From the NCBI GenBank assembly GCA_022820995.1, contig JAJEEM010000062.1, forward strand, positions 1-64,000: a stretch of 64,000 nucleotides of DNA, given 5' to 3'. The notes beneath the pieces are model-generated. The model did not search any database. It saw only the letters and a list, made by a program, of their open reading frames with translations, and had not been told where the DNA came from. Shown here piece by piece: positions 21,028 to 29,509 of the stretch. A program made the translations under genes and the position numbers. The stretch is from Gemmatimonadota bacterium. GTDB lineage: Bacteria; Gemmatimonadota; Gemmatimonadetes; Palauibacterales; Palauibacteraceae. Within the stretch, counting starts at the first letter, position 1; every line of letters starts with the position of its first letter.

Positions 21028-21035
21028 ACTTCCAC

Positions 21036-21314
21036 ATGATTCGGAGCTTTCGCCATCGTGGGCTCAGGCGGTTCTACGAGCGTGGCGATCCGAGCCGGTT
21101 GCGGGCAGACCAAGCGGATCGAATCGCCATCGCCCTGGCGGACCTCGATGCAGCCCGCAAGCCCTCGGATCTCGACTTGCCCGGCTACCGGCTTCATCCG
21201 CTGAGAGGCGATTTGAAGGGGTTCTGGAGCATTTCGATTTCCGCCAACTGGCGAATCGTCTTTCGCTTCGAAGATGGCGACGTCAGTCATGTCGACCTGG
21301 TCGACTACCACTAA
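21036..21314 (+). CDS. higB: HigB-like RelE/ParE superfamily toxin
   Basis: [18 protein letters not shown]...[29 protein letters not shown]. Confidence 0.9.
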   Translation: MIRSFRHRGLRRFYERGDPSRLRADQADRIAIALADLDAARKPSDLDLPGYRLHPLRGDLKGFWSISISANWRIVFRFEDGDVSHVDLVDYH

Positions 21315-21328
21315 CGGAGGCAGTGGAC

Positions 21329-21625
21329 ATGGCGATGAAGAATCCCCCGCATCCCGGTCGCAGCATCCGGGAGAACTGCCTGGACCCTCTCGGCTTGAAC
21401 GTCACCGAGGCGGCCCGGGTGCTCGGCGTCGCCCGTCACACGCTCTCTCGCGTCCTGAACGGCCACGCCGCGATTTCGCCGGAGATGGCCATCCGGCTGG
21501 AGAAGGCGGGCTGGTCCGATGCCGAGTTCTGGCTGCGGCGGCAGAGCAGCTACGACCTCGTGCAGGCGCGCAAAGGCGAAGACCGCATCGACGTCGAACG
21601 GTACCAACCCCAGCCGACGGCATAA
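21329..21625 (+). CDS. higA: HigA-like XRE antitoxin
   Basis: [54 protein letters not shown]. Confidence 0.9.
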   Translation: MAMKNPPHPGRSIRENCLDPLGLNVTEAARVLGVARHTLSRVLNGHAAISPEMAIRLEKAGWSDAEFWLRRQSSYDLVQARKGEDRIDVERYQPQPTA

Positions 21626-21630
21626 GGCCA

Positions 21631-22083
21631 ATGAAGATCGAGGAAGGGTTCACGATCGACGCTCCCGCCGCGGAGGTGTGGGCGATTCTCTCCGACCCGC
21701 GGCAGCTCTCGGAACTCCTGCCCGGAGCGGAAATCTCGGAGCAGATCGACGACACCACGTGGGAGGGCGGCATGACCGTCAAGGTGGGACCCCTCGTGGC
21801 GGCCTATACCGGGACCGTATCCTTCATGCTGAACGAAGAGGAGCGGTCCGCGGTCATCCGGGCGCTGGGCCAGGGCAAGGCCGGAATGGGCACCGCCGAA
21901 ATGACGATGAAGAGCCGGGTGGCGGCGCTTGCCGATGGCGGTTCCGAGGTCACGATGGACTCGGAGGTGACGGTCACCGGGATCCTCGCCCAACTCGGCC
22001 GCGGCATGACTCAGGTCGTGTCGAAACGGATGCTGCAGGAGTTCGTCGGAAGACTCACCCGCGCGCTTGAAAATCAGGCATAG
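21631..22083 (+). CDS. coxG: CoxG-family SRPBCC protein
   Basis: FTIDAPAAEVWAILSDPRQLSELLPGAE; next to cox genes. Confidence 0.85.
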   Translation: MKIEEGFTIDAPAAEVWAILSDPRQLSELLPGAEISEQIDDTTWEGGMTVKVGPLVAAYTGTVSFMLNEEERSAVIRALGQGKAGMGTAEMTMKSRVAALADGGSEVTMDSEVTVTGILAQLGRGMTQVVSKRMLQEFVGRLTRALENQA

Positions 22084-22094
22084 GAGGCAGAGCC

Positions 22095-23033
22095 ATGATC
22101 CCCCCGCAGTTCGACTACCACGCGCCGGGCGGACTGGACGAAGCACTCGGCCTGCTCGGCGAACTCGACGACGCGAAGGTGATGTCGGGCGGCCAGAGCC
22201 TCCTTCCGATGCTCAAGCTTCGCCTCGCCGGGCCCGCGAACATCATCGACATCGGCCGCATCCCCGGGCTCGACACGATCGAGGAGCGGGACGGCTGCCT
22301 CCGGATCGGCGCGCTCGTGACCGAGACACAGCTCGAGGAATCCGCGGCCGTGGCGGAGCGCTATCCGATCCTGCTCGACACCGCCCGCGTGATCGCCGAC
22401 CCGCTCGTGCGGAACCGCGCTACCGTGTGCGGCAACATCGCGCACGGCGACCCCGCGAACGACCACCCGGCGACGATGCTCGCGCTGCGCGCCCACGTGA
22501 TCGCGACCGGGCCGAGCGGCGAGCGCACGATCGACATCGACGACTTCTTCCACGGCCTCTTCATGACCGCCCTGGGAGAGGACGAGATCCTCACCGAACT
22601 CCACATCCCCGTGCCGCCCGCGGGCAGCGGGGGCGCCTACGTCAAGCTGGAGCGCAAGGTGGGCGACTACGCCGTGGCGGGCGCCGCCGTGCAGCTCACG
22701 CTGGACGACGACGGGAAGGTGACGAAGGCCGGCGTCGGGCTCACGAACCTGGGCTTCGCCCCCATCCGGGCGACCGCCGCCGAAGAGACGCTCCTCGGGG
22801 CGGACTTCGTGCCGGCGGGCGGGCTGCGGGGCGCCATCGAGAAGATCCGCGACGCGATCACGAGCGCGCCCGACGCGGACGAGGTCATCGCGGCCGCCGC
22901 CCAGGCCGCCGCCGACATGACGGAACCGGTGGAAGACCGGCGCGGCTCCGTCGAATACAAGAGGAACATGGCTCGCGTGCTCACGGCGAGGGCCATCCGC
23001 AAGGCGCTCGCGCGCGCCGGGGCCGGAGGGTAG
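22095..23033 (+). CDS. coxM: CO dehydrogenase medium (FAD) subunit
   Basis: [21 protein letters not shown]...[32 protein letters not shown]. Confidence 0.92.
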   Translation: MIPPQFDYHAPGGLDEALGLLGELDDAKVMSGGQSLLPMLKLRLAGPANIIDIGRIPGLDTIEERDGCLRIGALVTETQLEESAAVAERYPILLDTARVIADPLVRNRATVCGNIAHGDPANDHPATMLALRAHVIATGPSGERTIDIDDFFHGLFMTALGEDEILTELHIPVPPAGSGGAYVKLERKVGDYAVAGAAVQLTLDDDGKVTKAGVGLTNLGFAPIRATAAEETLLGADFVPAGGLRGAIEKIRDAITSAPDADEVIAAAAQAAADMTEPVEDRRGSVEYKRNMARVLTARAIRKALARAGAGG

Positions 23034-23037
23034 AGCG

Positions 23038-23556
23038 ATGGCGACACATCAGATCAACGTCACCGTGAACGGCGAGGCGCACGCGGCCGAGGTCGAGTCG
23101 CGCACGCTCCTCGTCCACCTGATCCGCGACGAGCTGCGGCTCACCGGCACCCACATCGGGTGCGACACGACCCACTGCGGCGCCTGCACCGTGCTGCTCG
23201 ACGGACAGCCGACGAAATCGTGCACCGTTCTCGCCGTACAAGCCGACGGGGCCGAGATCGGGACCGTGGAGGGACTCGCCGGCGCCGACGGCATGCACGC
23301 GCTCCAGGAGGGCTTCTGGGAGAAGCACGGCCTCCAGTGCGGCTTCTGCACGCCCGGCATGCTGATGACCGGCGCGGCCCTCCTCGAGGAGAACCCGAAC
23401 CCGAGCGAGGCCGAGATCCGCGAGGCCATCTCCGGCAATCTCTGCCGCTGCACCGGCTACGTGAACATCGTCAAGGCGGTCCAGTACGCCGCCGACAAGC
23501 TGGGCGCGGCCGCCGCCGAAACCGCAAACGCCGCGACCGACGGGGAGGACAGCTGA
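23038..23556 (+). CDS. coxS: CO dehydrogenase small (2Fe-2S) subunit
   Basis: [44 protein letters not shown]. Confidence 0.93.
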   Translation: MATHQINVTVNGEAHAAEVESRTLLVHLIRDELRLTGTHIGCDTTHCGACTVLLDGQPTKSCTVLAVQADGAEIGTVEGLAGADGMHALQEGFWEKHGLQCGFCTPGMLMTGAALLEENPNPSEAEIREAISGNLCRCTGYVNIVKAVQYAADKLGAAAAETANAATDGEDS

Positions 23557-25922
23557 TGGCACCGAAGACTTCCGCCGACATCTGCGGCATGGGGCACTCC
23601 ATGAAGCGCAAGGAGGATCCGCGCTTCCTGCAGGGCAAGGGCAACTACATCGACGACATCGTCCTCCCCGGCATGCTGTGGCTCGACATCGTCCGCAGCC
23701 CGATCGCCTACGGGAAGATCAAGAGCATCGACTCGAGCAAGGCGCTGGAGGTCCCCGGCGTCCTCGCCGTCCTCACCGGCAAGGACCTCGAGGCGTACAA
23801 CCTGCACTGGATGCCGACGCTGATGTCGGACACCCAGATGGTGCTCCCCACGGACACCGTCATGTACCAGGCGCAGGAGGTCGCCGCCGTCATCGCCACC
23901 TCGCGCTACGCGGCCGCCGACGGCGTCGCCGCGGTCGAGGTCGACTACGAGCCGATGAAGCCCGTCATCGACCCCTTCAAGGCGCTCGAGGAGGACGCGC
24001 CCGTTCTCCGCACGGACAAGGAGGGCCAGACCGACAACCGCATCTGGCACTGGGAGGCGGGAGACAAGGAGGCGACCGACAAGGTGTTCGAGGAGGCGGA
24101 CATCGTCGTGCGCGAGAGCATGCACGTGCAGCGCATCCACGTGGCCTCGATCGAGACGTGCGGCTGCGTGGCCGACTTCAACCCCGTCGAGGGCCATCTC
24201 ACCGTCTACATGACGACGCAGGCCCCGCACGCGATCCGCACCGTGCTCGCGCTGGTGGCGGGACACGTCGGGCTCTCCGAGGAGAAGATCCGCGTCGTGT
24301 CGCCGGACATCGGGGGCGGCTTCGGCGGCAAGGTGCCGGTCTATCCTGGCTACGTCGTCGCGATCGCGGCATCCGTCGTCCTCGGCAAGCCGGTGAAGTG
24401 GATCGAGGACCGGATGGAGAACCTCCAGGCGGACTCCTTCGCGCGCGACTACCACATGGACGCCGAGATCGCGGCCGACGCCGACGGGAAGATCCGGGGC
24501 CTCCGCATCAAGACGCTCGCCGACCACGGCTACTCCGACGCCCAGGCCGCGCCGTCCAAGTTCCCGGCCGGTCTCTTCTCCATCTGCACCGGCTCCTACG
24601 ACATGGAGCAGGCCTACGCCGAGGTGGACGCGGTCTACACGAACAAGCCGCCGGGGGGCGTCGCCTACCGCTGCTCCTTCCGCGTGACCGAGGCCGTGCA
24701 CTGCATGGAACGCGTCGTGGACACGCTGGCGCACAAGATCGGGAAGGATCCGGCGCAGTTGCGCGAGGAGAACTTCATCCCGAAGGAGGCCTTCCCCTAC
24801 GAGTCGCCGCTCGGCTGGGAGTACGACAGCGGCGACTACCAGGCCGCGATGGACAAGGCGAAGGAGATGATCGGCTACGACGACCTCCGCCGGGAGCAGG
24901 CGGAAAAGCGCGAGCGCGGCGAACTGATGGGGATCGGCGTGTGCAGCTTCACCGAGGTGCTGGGCGCGGGTCCGTCCAGGGACTTCGACATCCTCGGCAT
25001 CAAGATGTTCGACTCCGCCGAGGTGCGCGTGCATCCCACGGGGAAGGCGATCGCCCGCTTCGGCACGAAGTCGCAGGGCCAGGGTCACGAGACGACGTAC
25101 GCGCAGATCATCGCCGAGGAACTCGGACTCCCCGCCGCGCACGTGCAGGTGGAGGAGGGCGACACCGACACCGCCCCGTACGGGCTGGGCACCTACGCCA
25201 GCCGCTCGACCCCCACCGCCGGGGCCGCGGGCGCGATGGCCGCCCGCCAGATCCGCGACAAGGCCGCCAAGATCGCCGCCCACCTGATGGAGGTGAGCGA
25301 AGAGGACCTCGAGTGGGAGCCCGGGAAGTTCTCCGTGAAGGGCGCGCCCGACCGGTCCGTCACGATCCAGGACTGCGCCTTCGCCGCCTACACGAACCTC
25401 CCCGAGGGGATGGAGCCGGGGATGGAGGCGACGAACTACTACGACCCGCCCAACCTCACCTTCCCCTTCGGCACGTACATCTGCGTCGTGGACATCGACC
25501 GCGGCACGGGAGAGGTCACCGTGCGCCGCTTCGTGGCGGTGGACGACTGAGGCAACATCATCAACCCGATGATCGTGCAGGGGCAGATCCACGGCGGCCT
25601 CACGCAGGGCATCGGCCCCGCCCTCTTCGAGGAGATCCCCTACGACGAGGACGGCAACAACCTCGCCGGCTCGTTCATGGACTACCTCGTCCCGACCTCC
25701 ATGGAGACCCCCGCGTGGGAAACCGGCCACACGATCACGCCGTCACCGCACCACCCGCTCGGCGCCAAGGGCGTCGGCGAGTCGGCCACGGTCGGCGCAC
25801 CGCCCGCGATCGCGAACGCGGTCGTGGACGCGCTCGCGCACCTGGGCGTGACGCACCTCGACATCCCGATCACGCCCGACAAGGTGTGGGAGGTCCTGAA
25901 CGAGAAGGGGGTCGCCGAGTAG
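23556..25922 (+). CDS. coxL: form I CO dehydrogenase large subunit with in-frame TGA at 25548-25550 (candidate Sec codon or nonsense mutation)
   Basis: VAYRCSFR form I active-site motif; reading continues in the same frame after TGA as GNIINPMIVQGQIHGGLTQGIGPALFEEI...VEPS-type C terminus to 25922. Confidence 0.85.
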
Positions 25923-26009
25923 CGAAACGGGAGCTGGCCGAGTGCGAGTTCGCGGTGGCTGAAGAGTACAGGTGTGCCCTCCGGTATCGTGCAGCGGCAA
26001 CCTCATCGA

Positions 26010-26034
26010 GTTGTCAACAGATCCGTTGTCAACA
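26010..26034. repeat. two direct copies of gttgtcaaca, 15-nt period
   Basis: gttgtcaaca at 26010-26019 and 26025-26034. Confidence 0.6.
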
Positions 26035-26085
26035 ATTCTGTTGGCGAGCGTGTGGAGCCACGGGAAGGACCGTCAGGGGAACACG

Positions 26086-26301
26086 ATGAAACTGCACTAC
26101 TACCCCGAAACCGACAGCCTTTACGTCGAGTTCCGGGAGAGTCCGGGCGCCGAGACGCGTGAAGTGGCCGACGGAGTCCGCGTCGATTTGGATGCTCGCG
26201 GTCACGTCGTCGGATTCGATATCGACCACGCCTCAATTCGCCTGGATCTCTTCACACTGGAAGCCAACGGTCTGCCGCTGCGTTCCTATCGCATCGCCTG
26301 A
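26086..26301 (+). CDS. DUF2283-family protein
   Basis: MKLHYYPETDSLYVEFRESPGAETREVADGVRVDLDARGHVVGFDIDHAS. Confidence 0.85.
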   Translation: MKLHYYPETDSLYVEFRESPGAETREVADGVRVDLDARGHVVGFDIDHASIRLDLFTLEANGLPLRSYRIA

Positions 26302-26696
26302 CGCGTGCCGATGGCGTCGCTCGGGCCGCTTCCCGTCCCCGTCAACGAGACGTCGAGCCGCACCTGATCGTAGGGCACGCGCGGCACCAGCTTGCCGCGC
26401 TCCCCCGACCGCAGTTCCACGAGCCCGTATCGCGACATCGCTTTCAGCGTGCGCGACAGGTTCGACTTGCTTCGCCCCGCCAGATCCGCGAGTTCCGTGA
26501 GCGAACGCGGCCGCTCACGAGCAATCAATTCCAGGAGATGTCGATTGTGCTCGGACAGCAACTTCGCGAAGCTCTCGATCGATGTGAACCACACCTTCGG
26601 CTCACCCCTCGCAGGCGTGTGCTCGCCGCGGGCAATCGCGAGGGTGCGCGCTTTCATCTGGTCGTAGCTGGCGATGCCGATCTCCAGTGTTTTCAT
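26286..26696 (-). CDS. MarR/HVO_A0114-like HTH protein, putative TumA-type antitoxin
   Basis: SLTELADLAGRSKSNLSRTLKAMSRYGLVEL; overlaps upstream DUF6516-like gene. Confidence 0.75.
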   Translation of the reverse strand: MKTLEIGIASYDQMKARTLAIARGEHTPARGEPKVWFTSIESFAKLLSEHNRHLLELIARERPRSLTELADLAGRSKSNLSRTLKAMSRYGLVELRSGERGKLVPRVPYDQVRLDVSLTGTGSGPSDAIGTRQAMR

Positions 26697-27064
26697 GGAA
26701 CCGAACCTCCCTCTCCTAGTACCTGGTCCACTTCCCTCCAGAAATCCTCCAGCAGCGCGGCAGCGTCCCTGTACTCATAAGGCCGGATTGTCCGCAGGCG
26801 ATGCCGATGATCGTGCGGCGCACGTTGTCCCCCGCCCGGACCTCGTCTCTCCCCTCCCGGGTGCGCGTTATCGAAGCCAACCAGCCTGGCGCCATCCGGC
26901 GCATGCAGCGTCAACGAGTAGCTGAGACCATGCGGTCGCTCCGGCGTCACCTCGGTCCGCACCACGACGAACTTCACCCAGTGCCCGGTGTCGTCCACGA
27001 ACATCGTCTCGCCGTGCAGCTCGAGCAGTGCTTCCAACCCGGGATCGCGGTTCGGCTCCGTCAT
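26693..27064 (-). CDS. TumE-like (DUF6516) putative toxin
   Basis: FVVVRTEVTPERPHGLSYSLTLHAPDGARLVGFDNAH...YEYRDAAALLEDFWREVDQVL. Confidence 0.75.
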   Translation of the reverse strand: MTEPNRDPGLEALLELHGETMFVDDTGHWVKFVVVRTEVTPERPHGLSYSLTLHAPDGARLVGFDNAHPGGERRGPGGGQRAPHDHRHRLRTIRPYEYRDAAALLEDFWREVDQVLGEGGSVP

Positions 27065-27072
27065 CGCGACGA

Positions 27073-27091
27073 GTTATCATAATCTGATAAC
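27073..27091. promoter_or_regulatory. 7-bp inverted repeat, candidate operator between TumE-like gene and small Cys-rich ORF
   Basis: gttatca taatc tgataac; minus strand contains TATGAT. Confidence 0.5.
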
Positions 27092-27158
27092 CCAAGCAAG
27101 AACAACCGAGCAACCTCGAAGTTGCCCCACGGCACACATGCCGACATCTTCTCGCGCC

Positions 27159-27287
27159 ATGATTCGCGCGTCCGACATCCGATCCCTCCGCGCCCTCGGG
27201 GCGAGCTGCGACGGGAGCACCCCTGCCGGCAGCACCTGCGCCTGTATGTGTTCGTGTCCCCACGACGCGTGGATCCGGGTGTGTTGA
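27159..27287 (+). CDS. small Cys-rich peptide, candidate RiPP-type precursor (alternative start 27138)
   Basis: MIRASDIRSLRALGASCDGSTPAGSTCACMCSCPHDAWIRVC; followed by terminator and ATP-grasp gene. Confidence 0.5.
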   Translation: MIRASDIRSLRALGASCDGSTPAGSTCACMCSCPHDAWIRVC

Positions 27288-27320
27288 TGCGCTGAGCCCA
27301 AGCTCAAACCGTCTTTTCGA

Positions 27321-27356
27321 GCCGCCCCGGTCCGCCGACCCGGGCGGCTTTTTTTT
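27321..27356 (+). terminator. Rho-independent terminator
   Basis: gccgccc...gggcggc stem followed by eight T. Confidence 0.85.
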
Positions 27357-27394
27357 GTGCCCCCGTTCAACCGGCTTCGACCCGAGAGAAGATC

Positions 27395-28393
27395 ATGATT
27401 CGTCCCGTTTTGCCGCAGATACATGTCCTGTACGAGAATCCGGCCTGGATTCCGCCCCTTCAGGAGGCGCTCGCGAGGGAGGGTTTCCGGGTCCGCCTCG
27501 TGCACGTGAACGAGGGGCTCGTCGACCCGTCCGTCCCTCCCCCCGAGGGCATCTGGATCAACCGCATCAGCCCGTCGTCGCACACGCGGGGCCACGTCCA
27601 CACGGTGGAACTTGCCCGGCAACTCCTGTATTGGCTGGAGTCCCACGGCCGCCGGGTGATCAACGGGCTCGGCGCCTTCGAGCTGGAGATGAGCAAGCTC
27701 CGGCAGGATCTCGTCCTGCGCCGGCACGGGATCCGCACGCCCCGCACGGTGCTGGCCGTGGGGAGGGAGCATTTGCTCGAAGCGGCCGCCACCTTCGACG
27801 GCCCGTTCATCACGAAGCACGACCAGGGCGGCAAGGGGCTGGGGATCCGTCTCTTCCGCAACGCGCGGGAACTCGAGCGGCACCTCGACGGAGACGGCTT
27901 CGACGCGGGGCCCGGCGCGAGGATGATCCTGCAGCAGTACATCGACGCCCCGGAGCCGTTCATCACGCGGGTGGAGATCGTGGGCGGCCGCTTCGTGTTC
28001 GCCATGCGGAGTTCCACTGCCGGGGGGTTCGAACTCTGCCCCTCGGATGCGTGCAATCCGATGCCCTCCGGGAAGGACGAGGAGGAGGTCGAGGAAGGGG
28101 GGCTCCAGGTGTGCCCGACGGGTCCCGGGCTCTTCAGCCCCTCTCCGGTCGCGGAGGACGACCCGCTGGTGCAGCGGTACATCCGGCTCTGCAACAGGGA
28201 GGGAATCGAGATCGCCGGCATCGAATACGTGCGGGACGCGTGGGGCCACCGCTACACGTACGACATCAACGGCACGACGAACTACAACCAGACGCTGGGT
28301 GTCCGGATCGGCGTGGACGGCATGGGCGAGGTGGCCCGGTACATACGCCGAACGGCGACCCCGGACCGACGGCGGCAGCGAATCGCGAGCTGA
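27395..28393 (+). CDS. RimK-like ATP-grasp ligase
   Basis: ATP-grasp features: FITKHDQGGKGLGIRLF, ILQQYIDAPEPFITRVEIVGGRFVFAM, YDINGTTNYN. Confidence 0.85.
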   Translation: MIRPVLPQIHVLYENPAWIPPLQEALAREGFRVRLVHVNEGLVDPSVPPPEGIWINRISPSSHTRGHVHTVELARQLLYWLESHGRRVINGLGAFELEMSKLRQDLVLRRHGIRTPRTVLAVGREHLLEAAATFDGPFITKHDQGGKGLGIRLFRNARELERHLDGDGFDAGPGARMILQQYIDAPEPFITRVEIVGGRFVFAMRSSTAGGFELCPSDACNPMPSGKDEEEVEEGGLQVCPTGPGLFSPSPVAEDDPLVQRYIRLCNREGIEIAGIEYVRDAWGHRYTYDINGTTNYNQTLGVRIGVDGMGEVARYIRRTATPDRRRQRIAS

Positions 28394-28438
28394 AGGCGGA
28401 ATCGGGAGGCGGCGGGTTCCGTCCAGCCCGCGCGGGTG

Positions 28439-28858
28439 CTACGCCTCGCCGCCCATCACGTGCGGATACACGGCCTCGACCGTTCGGCGCACGGCGGCGC
28501 GGGCGCCCTCCGCGTCCTCCCTCGAGTAGAATCCGGTCGGCGTCAGGTCCTCCGCTCCGTAGAACGCGAGCTCCCGGTCACGGCGGAGGTGGCGGGACGC
28601 GGCCGCCAGCGCCTCGGCTTCGCGGGCCAACTCCGGAGGCAGGCGGTCCTTCTCCGCGAGCAGCACGTCCGAAACGTCGTGGATCCGGGGCGGGTCGACA
28701 CCGCACCAGCGTAAGAGGCCCTTGAGCGCCAGCTCCAGGATCTCCTGCGACTCTCGAACCACATCCGGCCAGCCCCCGCCCTCGAACAACACGTCCAGGG
28801 CCTTGAGCCGGAGTTTCGCGCGCCGGAGATAGTCCTCGGCAAGCTCGACGTTGCGCAT
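28439..28858 (-). CDS. HEPN-domain protein, putative toxin of HEPN-MNT module
   Basis: AEDYLRRAKLRLKALDVLFEGGGWPDVVRESQEILELALKGLLRWCG; ATGA overlap with upstream gene. Confidence 0.8.
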   Translation of the reverse strand: MRNVELAEDYLRRAKLRLKALDVLFEGGGWPDVVRESQEILELALKGLLRWCGVDPPRIHDVSDVLLAEKDRLPPELAREAEALAAASRHLRRDRELAFYGAEDLTPTGFYSREDAEGARAAVRRTVEAVYPHVMGGEA

Positions 28859-29436
28859 CAACCGGCCCGAACCCAATACGGCTGCCCGTGGAGGAGGCGG
28901 CGAGAGATCCGGCCCGCCGAGATCATGCGGCGGATATCCGCGAGCCGCTCCGACACCGCCCAGCCCCGTTCGTGGAGGAGGAGTCCGTCGATTGCCACCT
29001 CCGCCCACGTACCGGAAGGCACGATCCCCTCGGGCGGCAGGTGAACGAAATGAGGCTCGACCTCGTGGCCGCGCCAATGAAGCGCCGGCTCGCGGTCCCA
29101 CCGCCCATACAACTCTCTCGTGATCGGGACACGCTCCTCGGCGATCAGCAGGACATCGAAATCCGAGGCCGCTGCGCTCTCTCCGCGGACCCAGGAGCCG
29201 AAGGCGGCGACGCCCACCAGCGACTCGCCGAGCAGCCGTGCCGCGCGCTCGACCAGCGCGGCAGCCTCTGCGTCCGGAGGCGCGCCGGGAGACGCCAGCT
29301 TTCGCGCACAGTATTCATTGAGCGACATGGATGCGGCCCGCGCAGCCGTGCGCAACGTCCCGTGCAGGCCGGGGTCGATGCGCAGGACGAAGCGGCCCGA
29401 GGGACTGGATTCTCTACTGGTAGTATCACGCAGCAT
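28858..29436 (-). CDS. HicB/Arc-like N terminus fused to MNT nucleotidyltransferase, putative antitoxin
   Basis: FVLRIDPGLHGTLRTAARAASMSLNEYCARKL then VAAFGSWVRGESAAASDFDVLLIAE (GSx10DxD). Confidence 0.8.
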   Translation of the reverse strand: MLRDTTSRESSPSGRFVLRIDPGLHGTLRTAARAASMSLNEYCARKLASPGAPPDAEAAALVERAARLLGESLVGVAAFGSWVRGESAAASDFDVLLIAEERVPITRELYGRWDREPALHWRGHEVEPHFVHLPPEGIVPSGTWAEVAIDGLLLHERGWAVSERLADIRRMISAGRISRRLLHGQPYWVRAG

Positions 29437-29442
29437 CTTCTG

Positions 29443-29452
29443 ATGATATCAT
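29443..29452. promoter_or_regulatory. perfect palindrome upstream of MNT/HEPN operon
   Basis: atgatatcat, 6 nt upstream of start at 29436. Confidence 0.4.
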
Positions 29453-29509
29453 ATCCAGCTCGCTGTGTCGACTGTTGCGCGGGGATTCCGCGACCCGGTA
29501 GGTCATCGC

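Noticed and set aside
25557-25573. atcatc-aaccc-gatgat hairpin as SECIS
   Set aside because: Loop lacks G and it is very close to the TGA; the 25571-25589 hairpin fits better.
23457-25730. 757-aa minus-strand ORF over coxSL
   Set aside because: Shadow ORF; CoxL frame is clearly the coding one.
25569-25922. Independent 117-aa gene after the coxL TGA
   Set aside because: It is the in-frame C terminus of CoxL, with coding homology from the codon right after TGA and no good ribosome-binding site.
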